From Sphingopyxis sp. (GTDB taxonomy: Bacteria > Pseudomonadota > Alphaproteobacteria > Sphingomonadales > Sphingomonadaceae), in assembly GCA_016463225.1 (NCBI GenBank), contig JAEMRT010000003.1:70073-134072 (forward strand): 64,000 nucleotides of DNA, read 5' to 3'. Made by a program: the position numbers and the translations under genes. The notes below the pieces were generated by a model that saw nothing but the letters and a program-made list of their open reading frames with translations, made no database searches and was not told where the DNA came from. Shown here piece after piece: positions 9,282 to 19,268 of the stretch (the stretch's first letter is position 1; each line of letters opens with the position of its first letter).

Positions 9282-10607
9282 ATGCGGCCATCGGACCATG
9301 CCGTTTCCGGCGATCCGGACGTTCAGCGGCAACTCGATCGGATCAAACCGCCGCATCCGGACGACCCGCTCGGAATAGACGCCATCCGGATGCTGCTGGG
9401 GAGGCTGGGTGATCCGCAATATGCGATTCCGCCGGCGTTTCACATCGCAGGTACCAATGGAAAGGGATCGACTTGCGCCTTTCTGCGCGCGATGCTCGAG
9501 GCGGCTGGATATCGAGTGCATTCTTACTCATCCCCCCATCTGGTTCGGGTGAACGAACGCATCCGCGTCCGTGGCTCGCTGATTGGAGACGGGCTATTGG
9601 CTCAGCTGCTCGGCGAGGTACTAGACGCAAGCGAAGGGCTGGGCATTAGTTTCTTCGAGGTAATGACGGCCGCAGCCTTCCTGGCTTTCGCGCGCGAGCC
9701 GGCCGATGCGGCGATTATCGAAGTCGGTCTCGGCGGTCGTCTCGATGCGACCAATGTCATGCGTACGCCCGTGGCAACCGGCATTGCCCAGCTCGCGCTC
9801 GACCACCAGTTTTTCCTCGGCAACGATCTTTGCTCGATCGCGGCCGAAAAGGCGGGAATCGCAAAGGCGGGCGTGCCGCTGGTAACGATGGACTATCCGG
9901 GCTCCGTTGCCGATGTTGTCGGCCGCACGGCTCGATCGGCAGGTGCCGTCTGGCTACCTCGCGCGAAGAGCTGGTCGAGCCAGGTTAAGGGAGGCGTCGC
10001 TTATCGCGATGATCTTGGCAGTCTGGATCTGCCAATGCCCTCGCTTGCCGGCGTTCATCAGGCGGAAAATGCTGCGCTTGCGGTGGCGATGCTGCGGCAT
10101 CAGTCGCGGCTTCCGGTAGCCGAGCATGCGCTTTGCGCTGGAATTACCACCGCAACATGGCCCGCAAGGCTTCAGCCGCTCGGCTCCGGTCCCTTCACGA
10201 CACGCGTTCGGGCGGTCGAGGGAGAAATCTGGTTGGACGGCGGCCATAATCCCTCCGCCGGCGATATGCTGCGTCGGCATTTCTTCGAAGGGGGAATGCG
10301 ACCCCATTCGTTGACGGTCATTCTCGCTATGCTAGCCGGCAAGGATGCACAGGGTTTCATCGCGGCCGTTGCTCCCCTGATCGCTCATCTCCATGCGGTT
10401 CCGCTAGCGGGACAGCAATGTCATCCGTCGGACTACTTGGCGAAGCTTGCTGCAATCGAGGGTGTGCCCGCGACCGCGCATTCAAGTTTGGATGCGGCGA
10501 TCTCCGCGCTAGGAAGCGAAGATCGAAGACCCGGCGCGATGCTGATTGCCGGTTCTCTTCACCTTGCGGGCGAAATCTTGCAGCTCAACCAACAAGCTGC
10601 GGCCTGA
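9282..10607 (+). CDS. folC: Folylpolyglutamate/dihydrofolate synthase
   Basis: FHIAGTNGKGSTCAFLRAMLEAAGYRVHSYSSPHLV; EVGLGGRLDATNV; LDGGHNP. Confidence 0.88.
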   Translation: MRPSDHAVSGDPDVQRQLDRIKPPHPDDPLGIDAIRMLLGRLGDPQYAIPPAFHIAGTNGKGSTCAFLRAMLEAAGYRVHSYSSPHLVRVNERIRVRGSLIGDGLLAQLLGEVLDASEGLGISFFEVMTAAAFLAFAREPADAAIIEVGLGGRLDATNVMRTPVATGIAQLALDHQFFLGNDLCSIAAEKAGIAKAGVPLVTMDYPGSVADVVGRTARSAGAVWLPRAKSWSSQVKGGVAYRDDLGSLDLPMPSLAGVHQAENAALAVAMLRHQSRLPVAEHALCAGITTATWPARLQPLGSGPFTTRVRAVEGEIWLDGGHNPSAGDMLRRHFFEGGMRPHSLTVILAMLAGKDAQGFIAAVAPLIAHLHAVPLAGQQCHPSDYLAKLAAIEGVPATAHSSLDAAISALGSEDRRPGAMLIAGSLHLAGEILQLNQQAAA

Positions 10608-10672
10608 GACGGTGCGCCGCGGCGACACCGTCATCTCCCTGGACGCCGCCCACACCGCCACATCCCTCATGC

Positions 10673-11056
10673 TTAGTCTGATTCTGGTTGTGTCGGTACA
10701 CCGGTTTTGATCCACCCGTCTTCGACGAAGACGGGCCATTTGATGAGCCTCTGCCCGACGCATGGGCCGCCGATGCAAATGCCGTCCTCGATGGTAAAAA
10801 GCGCGCCGTGCCACCTACAGGCGATGAGACTTCCGTCGGGCGAGAGATATTCATCGAGTTTATGTGCGAGCATCGCGCCGATGTGAGGGCAGCGATCGGC
10901 ATAGCCCCACACTGCGTCGTCGCGCCGGACCACAAAGCCATGAAAGCGGCCAGCGCGCATCTGGAGGACGAAGTTGCGCGCCTGCCCGTCACCGACGTCC
11001 TCTAAACGGCAAAGCTTCACATCCGCCGGCGTGGCATAGAGGCGCGCCTCGCTCAC
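10673..11056 (-). CDS. Rieske 2Fe-2S ferredoxin-like protein
   Basis: ADRCPHIGAML and IACRWHGALF Rieske cluster motifs. Confidence 0.8.
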   Translation of the reverse strand: MSEARLYATPADVKLCRLEDVGDGQARNFVLQMRAGRFHGFVVRRDDAVWGYADRCPHIGAMLAHKLDEYLSPDGSLIACRWHGALFTIEDGICIGGPCVGQRLIKWPVFVEDGWIKTGVPTQPESD

Positions 11057-11207
11057 GACTGGTCCGCGTCGGGCTGACGATCGGGGTGGGCAGCTGTGAG
11101 GGCATTTGCCGCCACACCGACTGCGACCAATGCAGGACAGATACCGAAGCCTTGTACCGAATAGGCCCCACTTGACCGCCGATAGCCGTGCAGGATGAAG
11201 TCAGCGC

Positions 11208-12509
11208 TCATTGCGCGGGCAGGACGATCGCACGGCACTGCCCAAAACCGATCGATACAAAGCCGTCTGCATGGGCCGTTGCCGTCAGTAGGATCTCGTC
11301 GCCGTCTTCGACAAAGGTTCGCGCCTCCCCGGAAGGCAGGGTAATCGGTGTCTTCCCGCCATTGCTGATCTCAAGCAGGCTGCCGTAGCCATCAATAGTA
11401 GGCGCGGATATGGTGCCAGTGCCCAGCAGATCGCCCGGGTTCAGATTGCAGCCGTTGGAGGCGTGGTGCGTCACGATCTGCGCTGCGGTCCAGTACATGT
11501 TCGATGCCGGCCCCTCGCTCAGGCGATAGGGCGCCTGACCTGTCTGCCGCATCCGGGCCGTGACGATGCTCGCGGACAGCTTGATCGCGAGCGCGCCGCT
11601 CGCTTGGTCTGCCGTGTCGAACAAGTAGGGGAGCGGCGCAGGGTCGCCTTGAGGCCGTGCGGGCTGGGCGATCCGGAATGGCGCAAGCGCCTCGGCCGTG
11701 ATGACCCAGGGTGAGATGGTGGATTGGAAGCTCTTCGCCAGAAACGGCCCGAGCGGCTGGTATTCCCATGCCTGGAAATCGCGTGCAGACCAGTCGTTGA
11801 GCAGGCAGTATCCGGCAATATGGCGGGCGGCGTCCGTCATCGCGATCGGTTCGCCCAGCGCGTTGCCTTCCCCTATCCACACCCCCAATTCCAGTTCATA
11901 GTCGAGCCGCACGGTCGGTCCCACGATCGGCGCGTCCTGCTCGGGTACCTTGCGCTGCCCCTTGGGACGCACCACCGGCACGCCGGAAGGGCGGATCGAG
12001 GAGGCGCGGCCGTGATAGCCGATCGGCACATATTTATAGTTCGGCAGCAGTGGGTTATCCGGCCTGAACAGCGCACCGACATTATTGGCATGATGAATGC
12101 CCACATAGAAGTCGGTGTAATCGCCGATCGCGGCCGGCAAATGCAAGGTGCAGGCGTCGGCTGGTTTGAGATGAGGCGTGACGGCGGCGCGGTGTCGTTC
12201 GTTGGTCAACAGCTCGAACAGGGCGCGGCGTAACGTCAATCGCTCGTCAGGCGAAAACGCCATCAACGCGTTAAGGCTGGAGCCCGCCAGCCAGCTTGCG
12301 TCGGCGTCCCGCAGGAGCCCGGCGCTCGCAGTGCCGGCGAGATCGAGAATATGGTCACCGATCGCAACGCCGATTTGCGGCCTGCCGCCACCGCGACAGA
12401 ACACACCATAAGGCAGATTCTGAACCGGAAAGTCACCATGGCCGTTGGCGCTTTCGACCCAACTGGTCGCAGCGGCATCGTGCGTATGGTCGATCTGGGG
12501 GAGGCTCAT
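11208..12509 (-). CDS. fahA: Fumarylacetoacetase
   Basis: SWVESANGHGDFPVQNLPYGVF, DFYVGIHHANNVG, LNDWSARDFQAWEYQPLGPFLAKSF. Confidence 0.92.
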   Translation of the reverse strand: MSLPQIDHTHDAAATSWVESANGHGDFPVQNLPYGVFCRGGGRPQIGVAIGDHILDLAGTASAGLLRDADASWLAGSSLNALMAFSPDERLTLRRALFELLTNERHRAAVTPHLKPADACTLHLPAAIGDYTDFYVGIHHANNVGALFRPDNPLLPNYKYVPIGYHGRASSIRPSGVPVVRPKGQRKVPEQDAPIVGPTVRLDYELELGVWIGEGNALGEPIAMTDAARHIAGYCLLNDWSARDFQAWEYQPLGPFLAKSFQSTISPWVITAEALAPFRIAQPARPQGDPAPLPYLFDTADQASGALAIKLSASIVTARMRQTGQAPYRLSEGPASNMYWTAAQIVTHHASNGCNLNPGDLLGTGTISAPTIDGYGSLLEISNGGKTPITLPSGEARTFVEDGDEILLTATAHADGFVSIGFGQCRAIVLPAQ

Positions 12510-12660
12510 TTGGCTAGCTGCGCTTTCAGAAAATCAACCAGCACGCGTCATAGTTGAGCTGGAAGAGTTGGGTTTTGAGAGACAGTGTTGGTCGACTGAC
12601 GTGACGGCTCTCGAAATTGAAAGCTATTGTGCTGGTCACGGTGGCGATCCTCTCGAGGGT

Positions 12661-13872
12661 TCAAAGATGCGGTGCGAGGCCCGCAACGAACGTCGAAATA
12701 TTTTGCAGGGTGAGGCCGGCGATATTGATGCGGCCGTTGCCGGCCATGTAGATGCCGTTGCCTTCTCGCATGGCAGCAACGGCATCCGAGCTTATTGGCA
12801 ACATCGCGAACATGCCGCGTTGCCGGGCGATGAAATCGAGGCCCACATGCGTTGAGGCGACCGCTTGCCGCAGTGCGTTGATCCGCAGCCGCATGTCGGT
12901 GAGTTCTGCGCTCCAGTCGGCGCGTAGATCGTCATGCTCGAGGATCGTGCGAACGATGGCTGCCCCGTGATCGGGCGGCATCGACCAGAGGCTGCGCGCC
13001 AGCGAGAGCATGTTCCCGCGTACAATGGCGGCCGTAGATGGGGCGTGTGCCTGCACCCAGAGTGCACCCACCCGCTCGCGATAGAGACCGAAATTCTTGT
13101 CGCAGCTATAGGCGACCATGGCGGACGGAAGCGCCGAAATCAGCGTGCGGGTGGCCGCTGCGTCTTCCTCCAGTCCGTCGCCGAGCCCCTGATAGGCGAG
13201 GTCTACGAAAGGAAGCAGACCCTTGCGTTCGCACAGGTCGACGATCGCCGCCCAATGCTCTTGCGAGAGCGCCACGCCGGACGGGTTGTGGCAACAGCCA
13301 TGCAACAGCAGGATATCGCCGGGGGCCGCTTGCTGGAGATCCTCTAGCATCGCCTCGAAATCGAGCATAGCGGTCGGCACATCGTAAAAGCGGTGCGACC
13401 GCACAGGGAGCCCGGCCTCGGTGAAAATAGGACCATGATTGGGCCAGGTAGGGGTGCCGATCCAGACCGTCGCCGCGGGCCTTGCGCGTGCGAGTAACTC
13501 TGCGCCGAGACGCAACGCCCCGGTTCCGCCCGGTGTCTGGACGCCGGTGATCCGCCCCGAACCCGCCAGCTTCTCGCCGAAGACGATTGCAGCTAGCAGA
13601 TCGGTGTAAGCGGCGTCGCCTTCCGCGCCAAGATAGGCCTTGGTCGTCTGTTCTCGCAGCAGCACCGCCTCGGCCGCTTTGACTGATCGCATGACGGGCG
13701 TAGCGCCTTCGTCGTCGCGGAAAACACCTACGCCGAGATCGATCTTGTCCGCACGGGGGTCCGCCCGGTAAAGCGCAATAAGCCCGAGAAGTGCGTCGGC
13801 GGGCTGTGCAGTCAAAGCAGCAAAAGCGTCGGGGGCGACTGGATTCCGATCGAGCTGGGCAGGCGCGGTCAT
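12661..13872 (-). CDS. Aromatic amino acid/aspartate aminotransferase (TyrB/AspC family)
   Basis: LHGCCHNPSGV; YSCDKNFGLYRERVGAL PLP-lysine region. Confidence 0.88.
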   Translation of the reverse strand: MTAPAQLDRNPVAPDAFAALTAQPADALLGLIALYRADPRADKIDLGVGVFRDDEGATPVMRSVKAAEAVLLREQTTKAYLGAEGDAAYTDLLAAIVFGEKLAGSGRITGVQTPGGTGALRLGAELLARARPAATVWIGTPTWPNHGPIFTEAGLPVRSHRFYDVPTAMLDFEAMLEDLQQAAPGDILLLHGCCHNPSGVALSQEHWAAIVDLCERKGLLPFVDLAYQGLGDGLEEDAAATRTLISALPSAMVAYSCDKNFGLYRERVGALWVQAHAPSTAAIVRGNMLSLARSLWSMPPDHGAAIVRTILEHDDLRADWSAELTDMRLRINALRQAVASTHVGLDFIARQRGMFAMLPISSDAVAAMREGNGIYMAGNGRINIAGLTLQNISTFVAGLAPHL

Positions 13873-14663
13873 GCGGGCAAACTCCCCGACGCGAGAAGCG
13901 AATAGGGGCCGAGCATGTCGATCGCGGAACCTTGGTCGATCCGCCGGAATGTCTCCGTCAGGCCGCCTAGCTGCTCGGCCCGTTCGAGCCGTTGCACGGC
14001 CGCAAGTCGAAAAGTGTCGTCTTCTCGCACTTCGACCAATCGTTCCTGTGTTCTGGCAAGGCCGATGCGCGCATCCTCTTCCGCCGCCGTTCCCGCCGGG
14101 CGTGCCGGATCACTCTTGATCGTTGCGAGGGCTTTCGTAAGAAACGCCTTTGGAAAAACCGTCCGGCGATAGTCGGCCAGCGCCATCGCGTCCGACGTCG
14201 TCACGGTAACGTCGGCATCCTTCACCTTTCCATCTGCTCCATAGGCAAAGGATCGCTTGAGCCGCATGATGGCTTCCTCTTTCATCGTATAACGAAAAGG
14301 GTCGATGTCGGGTGTGCAATCCGGCACGAGCAAATGGGTTATGCCTCGACTGTTGATCGCGGCGAGCATGGCCCCGCGATCGGCGGGGACGAATACTTCC
14401 TTATAGTCCGGCCAAAAGTCGAAGGCCCAGTGATTGCCCCAGGGGCCGCCAAAGTGGAATAAATGCATATCGGGATAGACCGGCCGGCGTCGCCGCTCGC
14501 TTCCGGAAAAGTCGAAAAAGGCTGTCGCAACGAGTTGAATCAGCAGGCTCGCGCCGGTTGCGCCGAACGGACTATTGATGACGACGCCCAGCCGATCTCG
14601 CGCGTCCCAGTCGAGAATGTCGTCACGACTTGCCGGCTCTCCGGTCAATTCGATGCGAAACAT
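13869..14663 (-). CDS. Conserved-looking protein of unknown function
   Basis: 265 aa; 4-nt ATGA overlap with the aminotransferase; no recognised family; start at MFRIELTGE. Confidence 0.6.
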   Translation of the reverse strand: MFRIELTGEPASRDDILDWDARDRLGVVINSPFGATGASLLIQLVATAFFDFSGSERRRRPVYPDMHLFHFGGPWGNHWAFDFWPDYKEVFVPADRGAMLAAINSRGITHLLVPDCTPDIDPFRYTMKEEAIMRLKRSFAYGADGKVKDADVTVTTSDAMALADYRRTVFPKAFLTKALATIKSDPARPAGTAAEEDARIGLARTQERLVEVREDDTFRLAAVQRLERAEQLGGLTETFRRIDQGSAIDMLGPYSLLASGSLPA

Positions 14664-14985
14664 CTCCTGCTTGATCTTGAAGGCGGTATGCAAGCTTCTC
14701 TTCCAGGCTGATTTAGGATGCCGACTGTCGTTCTTGCCGAATGCTCGCGCATTCTCCGCGTCCGGCAAAGCATAATTCTGCCAAGTCGTCCTTTGGCCCT
14801 ATTTTCTCGTCCATTGTGTTGAAACACATAGGAGCGGTGCATCGATCGAGGACGAGAGGGCCGCCGCCCAATCGCATGAAATTCTTGTCCGCCCAACGCT
14901 GGCACGGCCTCGCCATCAGCTTAACGTTCAGGCTGAGGTTTTTCGCGTCCATGCCGGTGCGATTCACTATGAAAAGGGCAGCCAG

Positions 14986-17382
14986 ATGCAGACACATGCG
15001 CGCGTAGTTATCATAGGCGGGGGAGTCATCGGGTGCAGCGTGCTGTACCATCTGACCAAAAATGGCTGGAAAGACGTCGTCCTCATCGAGCGCAAGGAAC
15101 TCACCGCGGGGTCGACCTGGCATGCTGCGGGCGGCTTCCACACGGTGAACGGCAACGCCAATATCTCACGCCTGCAGGCCTATACCTGTGGAATCTACAA
15201 GGAGATCGAGGAACTTTCGGGTCAGGATGTGGGCGCCCATTATTGCGGCGGTCTTCTGGTCGCGGCGACTAAGCCTCGCTGGGAGTTCTTGCGCGCCGAA
15301 CATGCGCGCCACAAGGTGCTGGGCCTGCAATCCGAGCTTGTTGGCCCGGAAGAGATCAAGAAGATGGTCCCCATCATGGACGTCTCGGATGTCCTGGGCG
15401 CGATCTACGATCCCGTCGAGGGCTATCTCGACCCGTCCGGTGCAACGCATGCTTATGCCAAGGCCGCCCGTGCCGCAGGGGCCAAGATCCATCGTCACAC
15501 CAAGGTCGAAGGGCTCGCGCGTCTCGACAGCGGAGAATGGGAAGTCCAGACCGATAAGGGCAACATCATTGCTGAGCATGTCGTCAATGCGGCGGGGCTG
15601 TGGGCGCGCGAAGTCGGCAAGATGGTCGGGGTCGAGCTGCCCCTGATTCCCATGGAACATCATTATCTGGTCACGGAGGATATTCCGGATCTCAAGGACC
15701 TCGCGACCGAAATTCCGCAGGTGGCCGATCTCGATGGCGGTCTTTACCTGCGCCAGGAGCATAAGGGCATCCTTCTGGGGGTTTACGAAAAAAATGCGGT
15801 GCCATGGGCGGTGCCCGGAACGCCTTGGGACTATGCAGAGGATGCGCTACTCATCCCCGATCTCGAGCGGCTGGGTGATGACCTGACGCATGGCTTCGTT
15901 CGTTTCCCCGCGGTGGCGGAAGCGGGGATCAAGCGCATCATCAATGGCCCTTTCACCTTCTCTCCTGACGGCAATCCGCTGGTCGGTCCGATCGCAGGCC
16001 TGCCAGGCTATTGGGTCGCTTGCGGCTGCATGGCCGGCTTCGTCCAAGGCGGCGGCATCGGGCGTTCGCTTGCCGAATGGATTATCGACGGTCAGCCGAG
16101 CATGGACGTCTTTGGAATGGACATTGCTCGTTTCGACCCGAAACTGCCCGAGCCCAACATGATCGCGCGCGCCAAGGAGTTCTACGCGCGGCGCTTCGAC
16201 ATCCCCTATCCCAACGAAACATGGCCGGCCGGACGCCCGCTCAAGACCTCGCCACTCTATCCGGTCTTCGAGCAGAAGAAGGCGGTCTTCACCAGCACCT
16301 TCGGCATGGAAGTTCCGGCCTATTTCCCAAACTCCGACGAAGATTGGCAGGAAACGCCGACCTTTTACCGATCCAATGCCTTTTCGACCATCGGCGCCGA
16401 AGCCCGGTCGGTTCGCGAAGCGGTTGGCGTCATCGAGTTCACGGCGGTCGCAAAATATATCGTCGCCGGCACCGATGCCGAAGCCTTTCTACGCCGCCTG
16501 ATCGCATCGCCTCTGCCAGGTGCGGGGGAGAATGTGCCGGCACTGCTGCTATCGGGCAACGGCCGTATGATCGGCGATCTCAATGTCGCGAAGCTATCGG
16601 ATGGGCGATATTTCGTGACGGCGCCGACCTTCATGCAAGCCCACTATATGCGCTGGTTCGAGCAACATCGGCAGGCATTTGCCGTAACGGTCGAAAATGT
16701 CTCGGAGAATCTTGGCGGCCTTTTCGTGGTAGGACCCAAGGCGCCGGAGTTGATCGACCAGCTGACCGCTCATTACCGGTACGGCAGCGCGCTCGAGGAC
16801 GGCCAGGTGACCGAAGGCGCAGTTGGCTCCGCGCCCTGCCGGATCATCGCATCGAACCGGCTTGGGGTTCTCGGCTTCGAACTCTACACGCCGATCGTCT
16901 ATCTGTATTCGCTCTATCAGCAGATCATGGCGGTGGGCGAGGATCTGGGCGTCCGCGATGTCGGTATCCGCGCCTTCAGCTCATTGGTGATGGAATATAC
17001 GCCAGGTGTCACGCTCCGTGAGATATCGCAGGATCGCAGCGTCGCGGAATGCGGTTATGAAGCGCTGCTGGACGACAGCCGCGATGACTATATCGGGCGC
17101 GCCGGAGCGCTCGCCTCCCTGACAGAAAAACCCAAATATCGTCTGACGGGGCTGCGCGTCGAGACGGTCGATGCCGATCCAGTCGGCGAGGAACCGGTGT
17201 GGATCGGCGAACGCTATGTCGGCCAAACCAGCTCGGGCTATTATGGCCACACGGTCGGGTTTGCCATGGCCATGGCGTTTCTGGAGGAGGACGCCTTTGC
17301 GCCGGGCGCCGAACTGGAAGTGACCGTGCTTGGCGACCGTCACCGCGCGACGATCGTCGAAACGCCGTTTTTCACGGGCTGA
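14986..17382 (+). CDS. FAD-dependent dimethylglycine/sarcosine dehydrogenase-like protein with C-terminal GcvT domain
   Basis: ARVVIIGGGVIGCSVLYHLTKNGWKDVVLIERKELTAGSTWHAAGG; GcvT-like C-terminal half. Confidence 0.88.
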   Translation: MQTHARVVIIGGGVIGCSVLYHLTKNGWKDVVLIERKELTAGSTWHAAGGFHTVNGNANISRLQAYTCGIYKEIEELSGQDVGAHYCGGLLVAATKPRWEFLRAEHARHKVLGLQSELVGPEEIKKMVPIMDVSDVLGAIYDPVEGYLDPSGATHAYAKAARAAGAKIHRHTKVEGLARLDSGEWEVQTDKGNIIAEHVVNAAGLWAREVGKMVGVELPLIPMEHHYLVTEDIPDLKDLATEIPQVADLDGGLYLRQEHKGILLGVYEKNAVPWAVPGTPWDYAEDALLIPDLERLGDDLTHGFVRFPAVAEAGIKRIINGPFTFSPDGNPLVGPIAGLPGYWVACGCMAGFVQGGGIGRSLAEWIIDGQPSMDVFGMDIARFDPKLPEPNMIARAKEFYARRFDIPYPNETWPAGRPLKTSPLYPVFEQKKAVFTSTFGMEVPAYFPNSDEDWQETPTFYRSNAFSTIGAEARSVREAVGVIEFTAVAKYIVAGTDAEAFLRRLIASPLPGAGENVPALLLSGNGRMIGDLNVAKLSDGRYFVTAPTFMQAHYMRWFEQHRQAFAVTVENVSENLGGLFVVGPKAPELIDQLTAHYRYGSALEDGQVTEGAVGSAPCRIIASNRLGVLGFELYTPIVYLYSLYQQIMAVGEDLGVRDVGIRAFSSLVMEYTPGVTLREISQDRSVAECGYEALLDDSRDDYIGRAGALASLTEKPKYRLTGLRVETVDADPVGEEPVWIGERYVGQTSSGYYGHTVGFAMAMAFLEEDAFAPGAELEVTVLGDRHRATIVETPFFTG

Positions 17383-17407
17383 CTACCGGTGGCGGCGGAC
17401 CCGACAA

Positions 17408-18007
17408 TTAGAAATCAGCAAAGCCCGTCAAAACGCGGAAATATATATTCGCCAACCTCATGCGCTCCTGCGGGGTCTCCTGAATATGGAGCGCATAGTA
17501 ACCGATCTGATGGAAATAGACGATCCTGGCTCGGACGAGTGCCTCATCCGCGTCATAGGCTGCCTCCCTGAAAAGGTCCGCGAAGGCGGTGATCCGCTCT
17601 TCGTCGACCTGATGCACGATGGCGGCCACGTCCGGTGATACCAGCGCCCAGTTGCGCACGGCGGTGTCGAAGCGTGGATCAAAATCTCGTTCCTCGATCC
17701 ACAGTGACGCCGCCGCGCGGAATCGTTCGGCGAGCGTGCCAGGGCCTCGGAGTGTGGCGATCAACGGTGCGGTATTGGTCTGGCGCCATTCATCCAACAG
17801 GAGGCCCAGCAGTTCACCGCGATCCTTGAAGCGCCAATAAAAGCCGCCACGGGTAACCCCGCATTCCTTGGCAATTCGGCCGATCTTGACCGCATCTATT
17901 CCATCCCGAACCAGAAGTGCGCGCGCGGCATCGAGCCAGTCCCGCGTCGACAGCGTCTCAATCAGATCCGTATCTTCGCCTTCGCTCAATGTTTTGAACC
18001 AATCCAA
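17408..18007 (-). CDS. TetR family regulator
   Basis: WLDAARALLVRDGIDAVKIGRIAKECGVTRGGFYWRFKDRGELLGLLLDEW. Confidence 0.88.
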   Translation of the reverse strand: MDWFKTLSEGEDTDLIETLSTRDWLDAARALLVRDGIDAVKIGRIAKECGVTRGGFYWRFKDRGELLGLLLDEWRQTNTAPLIATLRGPGTLAERFRAAASLWIEERDFDPRFDTAVRNWALVSPDVAAIVHQVDEERITAFADLFREAAYDADEALVRARIVYFHQIGYYALHIQETPQERMRLANIYFRVLTGFADF

Positions 18008-18068
18008 TCCGCCCTCTAGGCATAGCTAACAATCTGTGAGCCAATATCAAACCCTTCCATCCTAGGAA

Positions 18069-19268
18069 TTAGGCAAGCAGGGCATCTTCAAAAGGATAGT
18101 CATTGAGCAAACACGGGCCGTCGTCGGTGACATGGACCATCTGCTCCAGCTTCACCGCTTCTCGTCCATCGTCGACTGCCACTAGCGCTTCGACACAGAT
18201 TACCATTCCCGCGTCGAGACACACATCCTCGCGCGACGAATCTCGCAGATCCCAGGGATGGCGAATGATCGGCGCCTCGTCGCACATTCCAACACCATGT
18301 GCGATCATCGAATAATAGGTGCCCTGGCATCGCTCGGGAACACGGTAGGCAGCATTTGATATGTCACGATGGCTTACCCCAGGCCGGATCAGGTCGAAAT
18401 TATGCTGAATCTGTTCATGGGCGATCCGATAGATAAAGCGCTGTTCGTCGGTTGGCGCGACATCGCCGCACAGCCAGGAACGTGATATATCTGCGCAGTA
18501 CCCGTTCGGCCCGATCATATCGGTGTCGAAGGAAACGAGGTCCCCAGCCTCGATCTGCCGGTGACCGCATTCCTGAAACCAAGGCTTGGTCTTGGGGCCG
18601 GAGGTCAAAAGGCGGGTCTCGATCCATTCTCCTCCGAGCTCGATGTTCGTCTGCTGGAGGATTGAGAAAAGAGCATTCTCGGTGATGCCGGGTTGCAGCG
18701 CTGCCTGCATCCGGGCCATTCCCTTCTCGCATGCCTGAATCGCCTCGCGCATAGCCAGGATTTCAACGTCGTTCTTGATCCAGCGAGCATGCTCCATCAC
18801 CTGCGTGCCGTTCTCGCTGCGGATGCCGAGTCCTGCGAGCGCGACGGTCATGTGAGGATCTACGACGTCAACTGCCAGTCGACGATTGGCGCCGCCTGCA
18901 CGGCGCAATAGATCGTCGATGTCCATCGCCCAGGCCCGGGTGTCGGCGTCGATGTCCGAACCCGAGATCAGATATGTCGCGCTCTTGCCCGGCCTCGTCT
19001 CCGCGATCGTTTCGATGTCGGCCGAAAGATGCTCCGCGCCCGGAAACTCGAACAGGGTGACTCCGCCGTCCGCCGGAACGAAGGCATAACGCACGCGATT
19101 GTGCAACAGCCAGACCTGCATATTGGGACAGTCGGTCGCATAGCGGATGTTGATCGGATCGAACAGCAAGGCCGCCGGCATGTCACGTTCGCGCAGCTGC
19201 TGCTGAATTCTACCCAGACGATAGGCGCGCAGGGCCGCCCGGTCGATCGTACTGATATGGTAGGTCAT
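18069..19268 (-). CDS. dddP: M24-family, DddP-like (DMSP lyase-like) protein
   Basis: FDTDMIGPNGYCADISRSW, YYSMIAHGVGMCDEAP and VICVEALVAVDDGREAVKLEQ; metal-ligand and Tyr/Asp spacing matches DddP as remembered. Confidence 0.65.
   Translation of the reverse strand: MTYHISTIDRAALRAYRLGRIQQQLRERDMPAALLFDPINIRYATDCPNMQVWLLHNRVRYAFVPADGGVTLFEFPGAEHLSADIETIAETRPGKSATYLISGSDIDADTRAWAMDIDDLLRRAGGANRRLAVDVVDPHMTVALAGLGIRSENGTQVMEHARWIKNDVEILAMREAIQACEKGMARMQAALQPGITENALFSILQQTNIELGGEWIETRLLTSGPKTKPWFQECGHRQIEAGDLVSFDTDMIGPNGYCADISRSWLCGDVAPTDEQRFIYRIAHEQIQHNFDLIRPGVSHRDISNAAYRVPERCQGTYYSMIAHGVGMCDEAPIIRHPWDLRDSSREDVCLDAGMVICVEALVAVDDGREAVKLEQMVHVTDDGPCLLNDYPFEDALLA

Noticed and set aside
18069-19268. 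Generic Xaa-Pro aminopeptidase/creatinase call
   Set aside because: Kept only as the broad family; the Tyr/Asp and metal-ligand spacing and N-terminal motifs fit DddP better.
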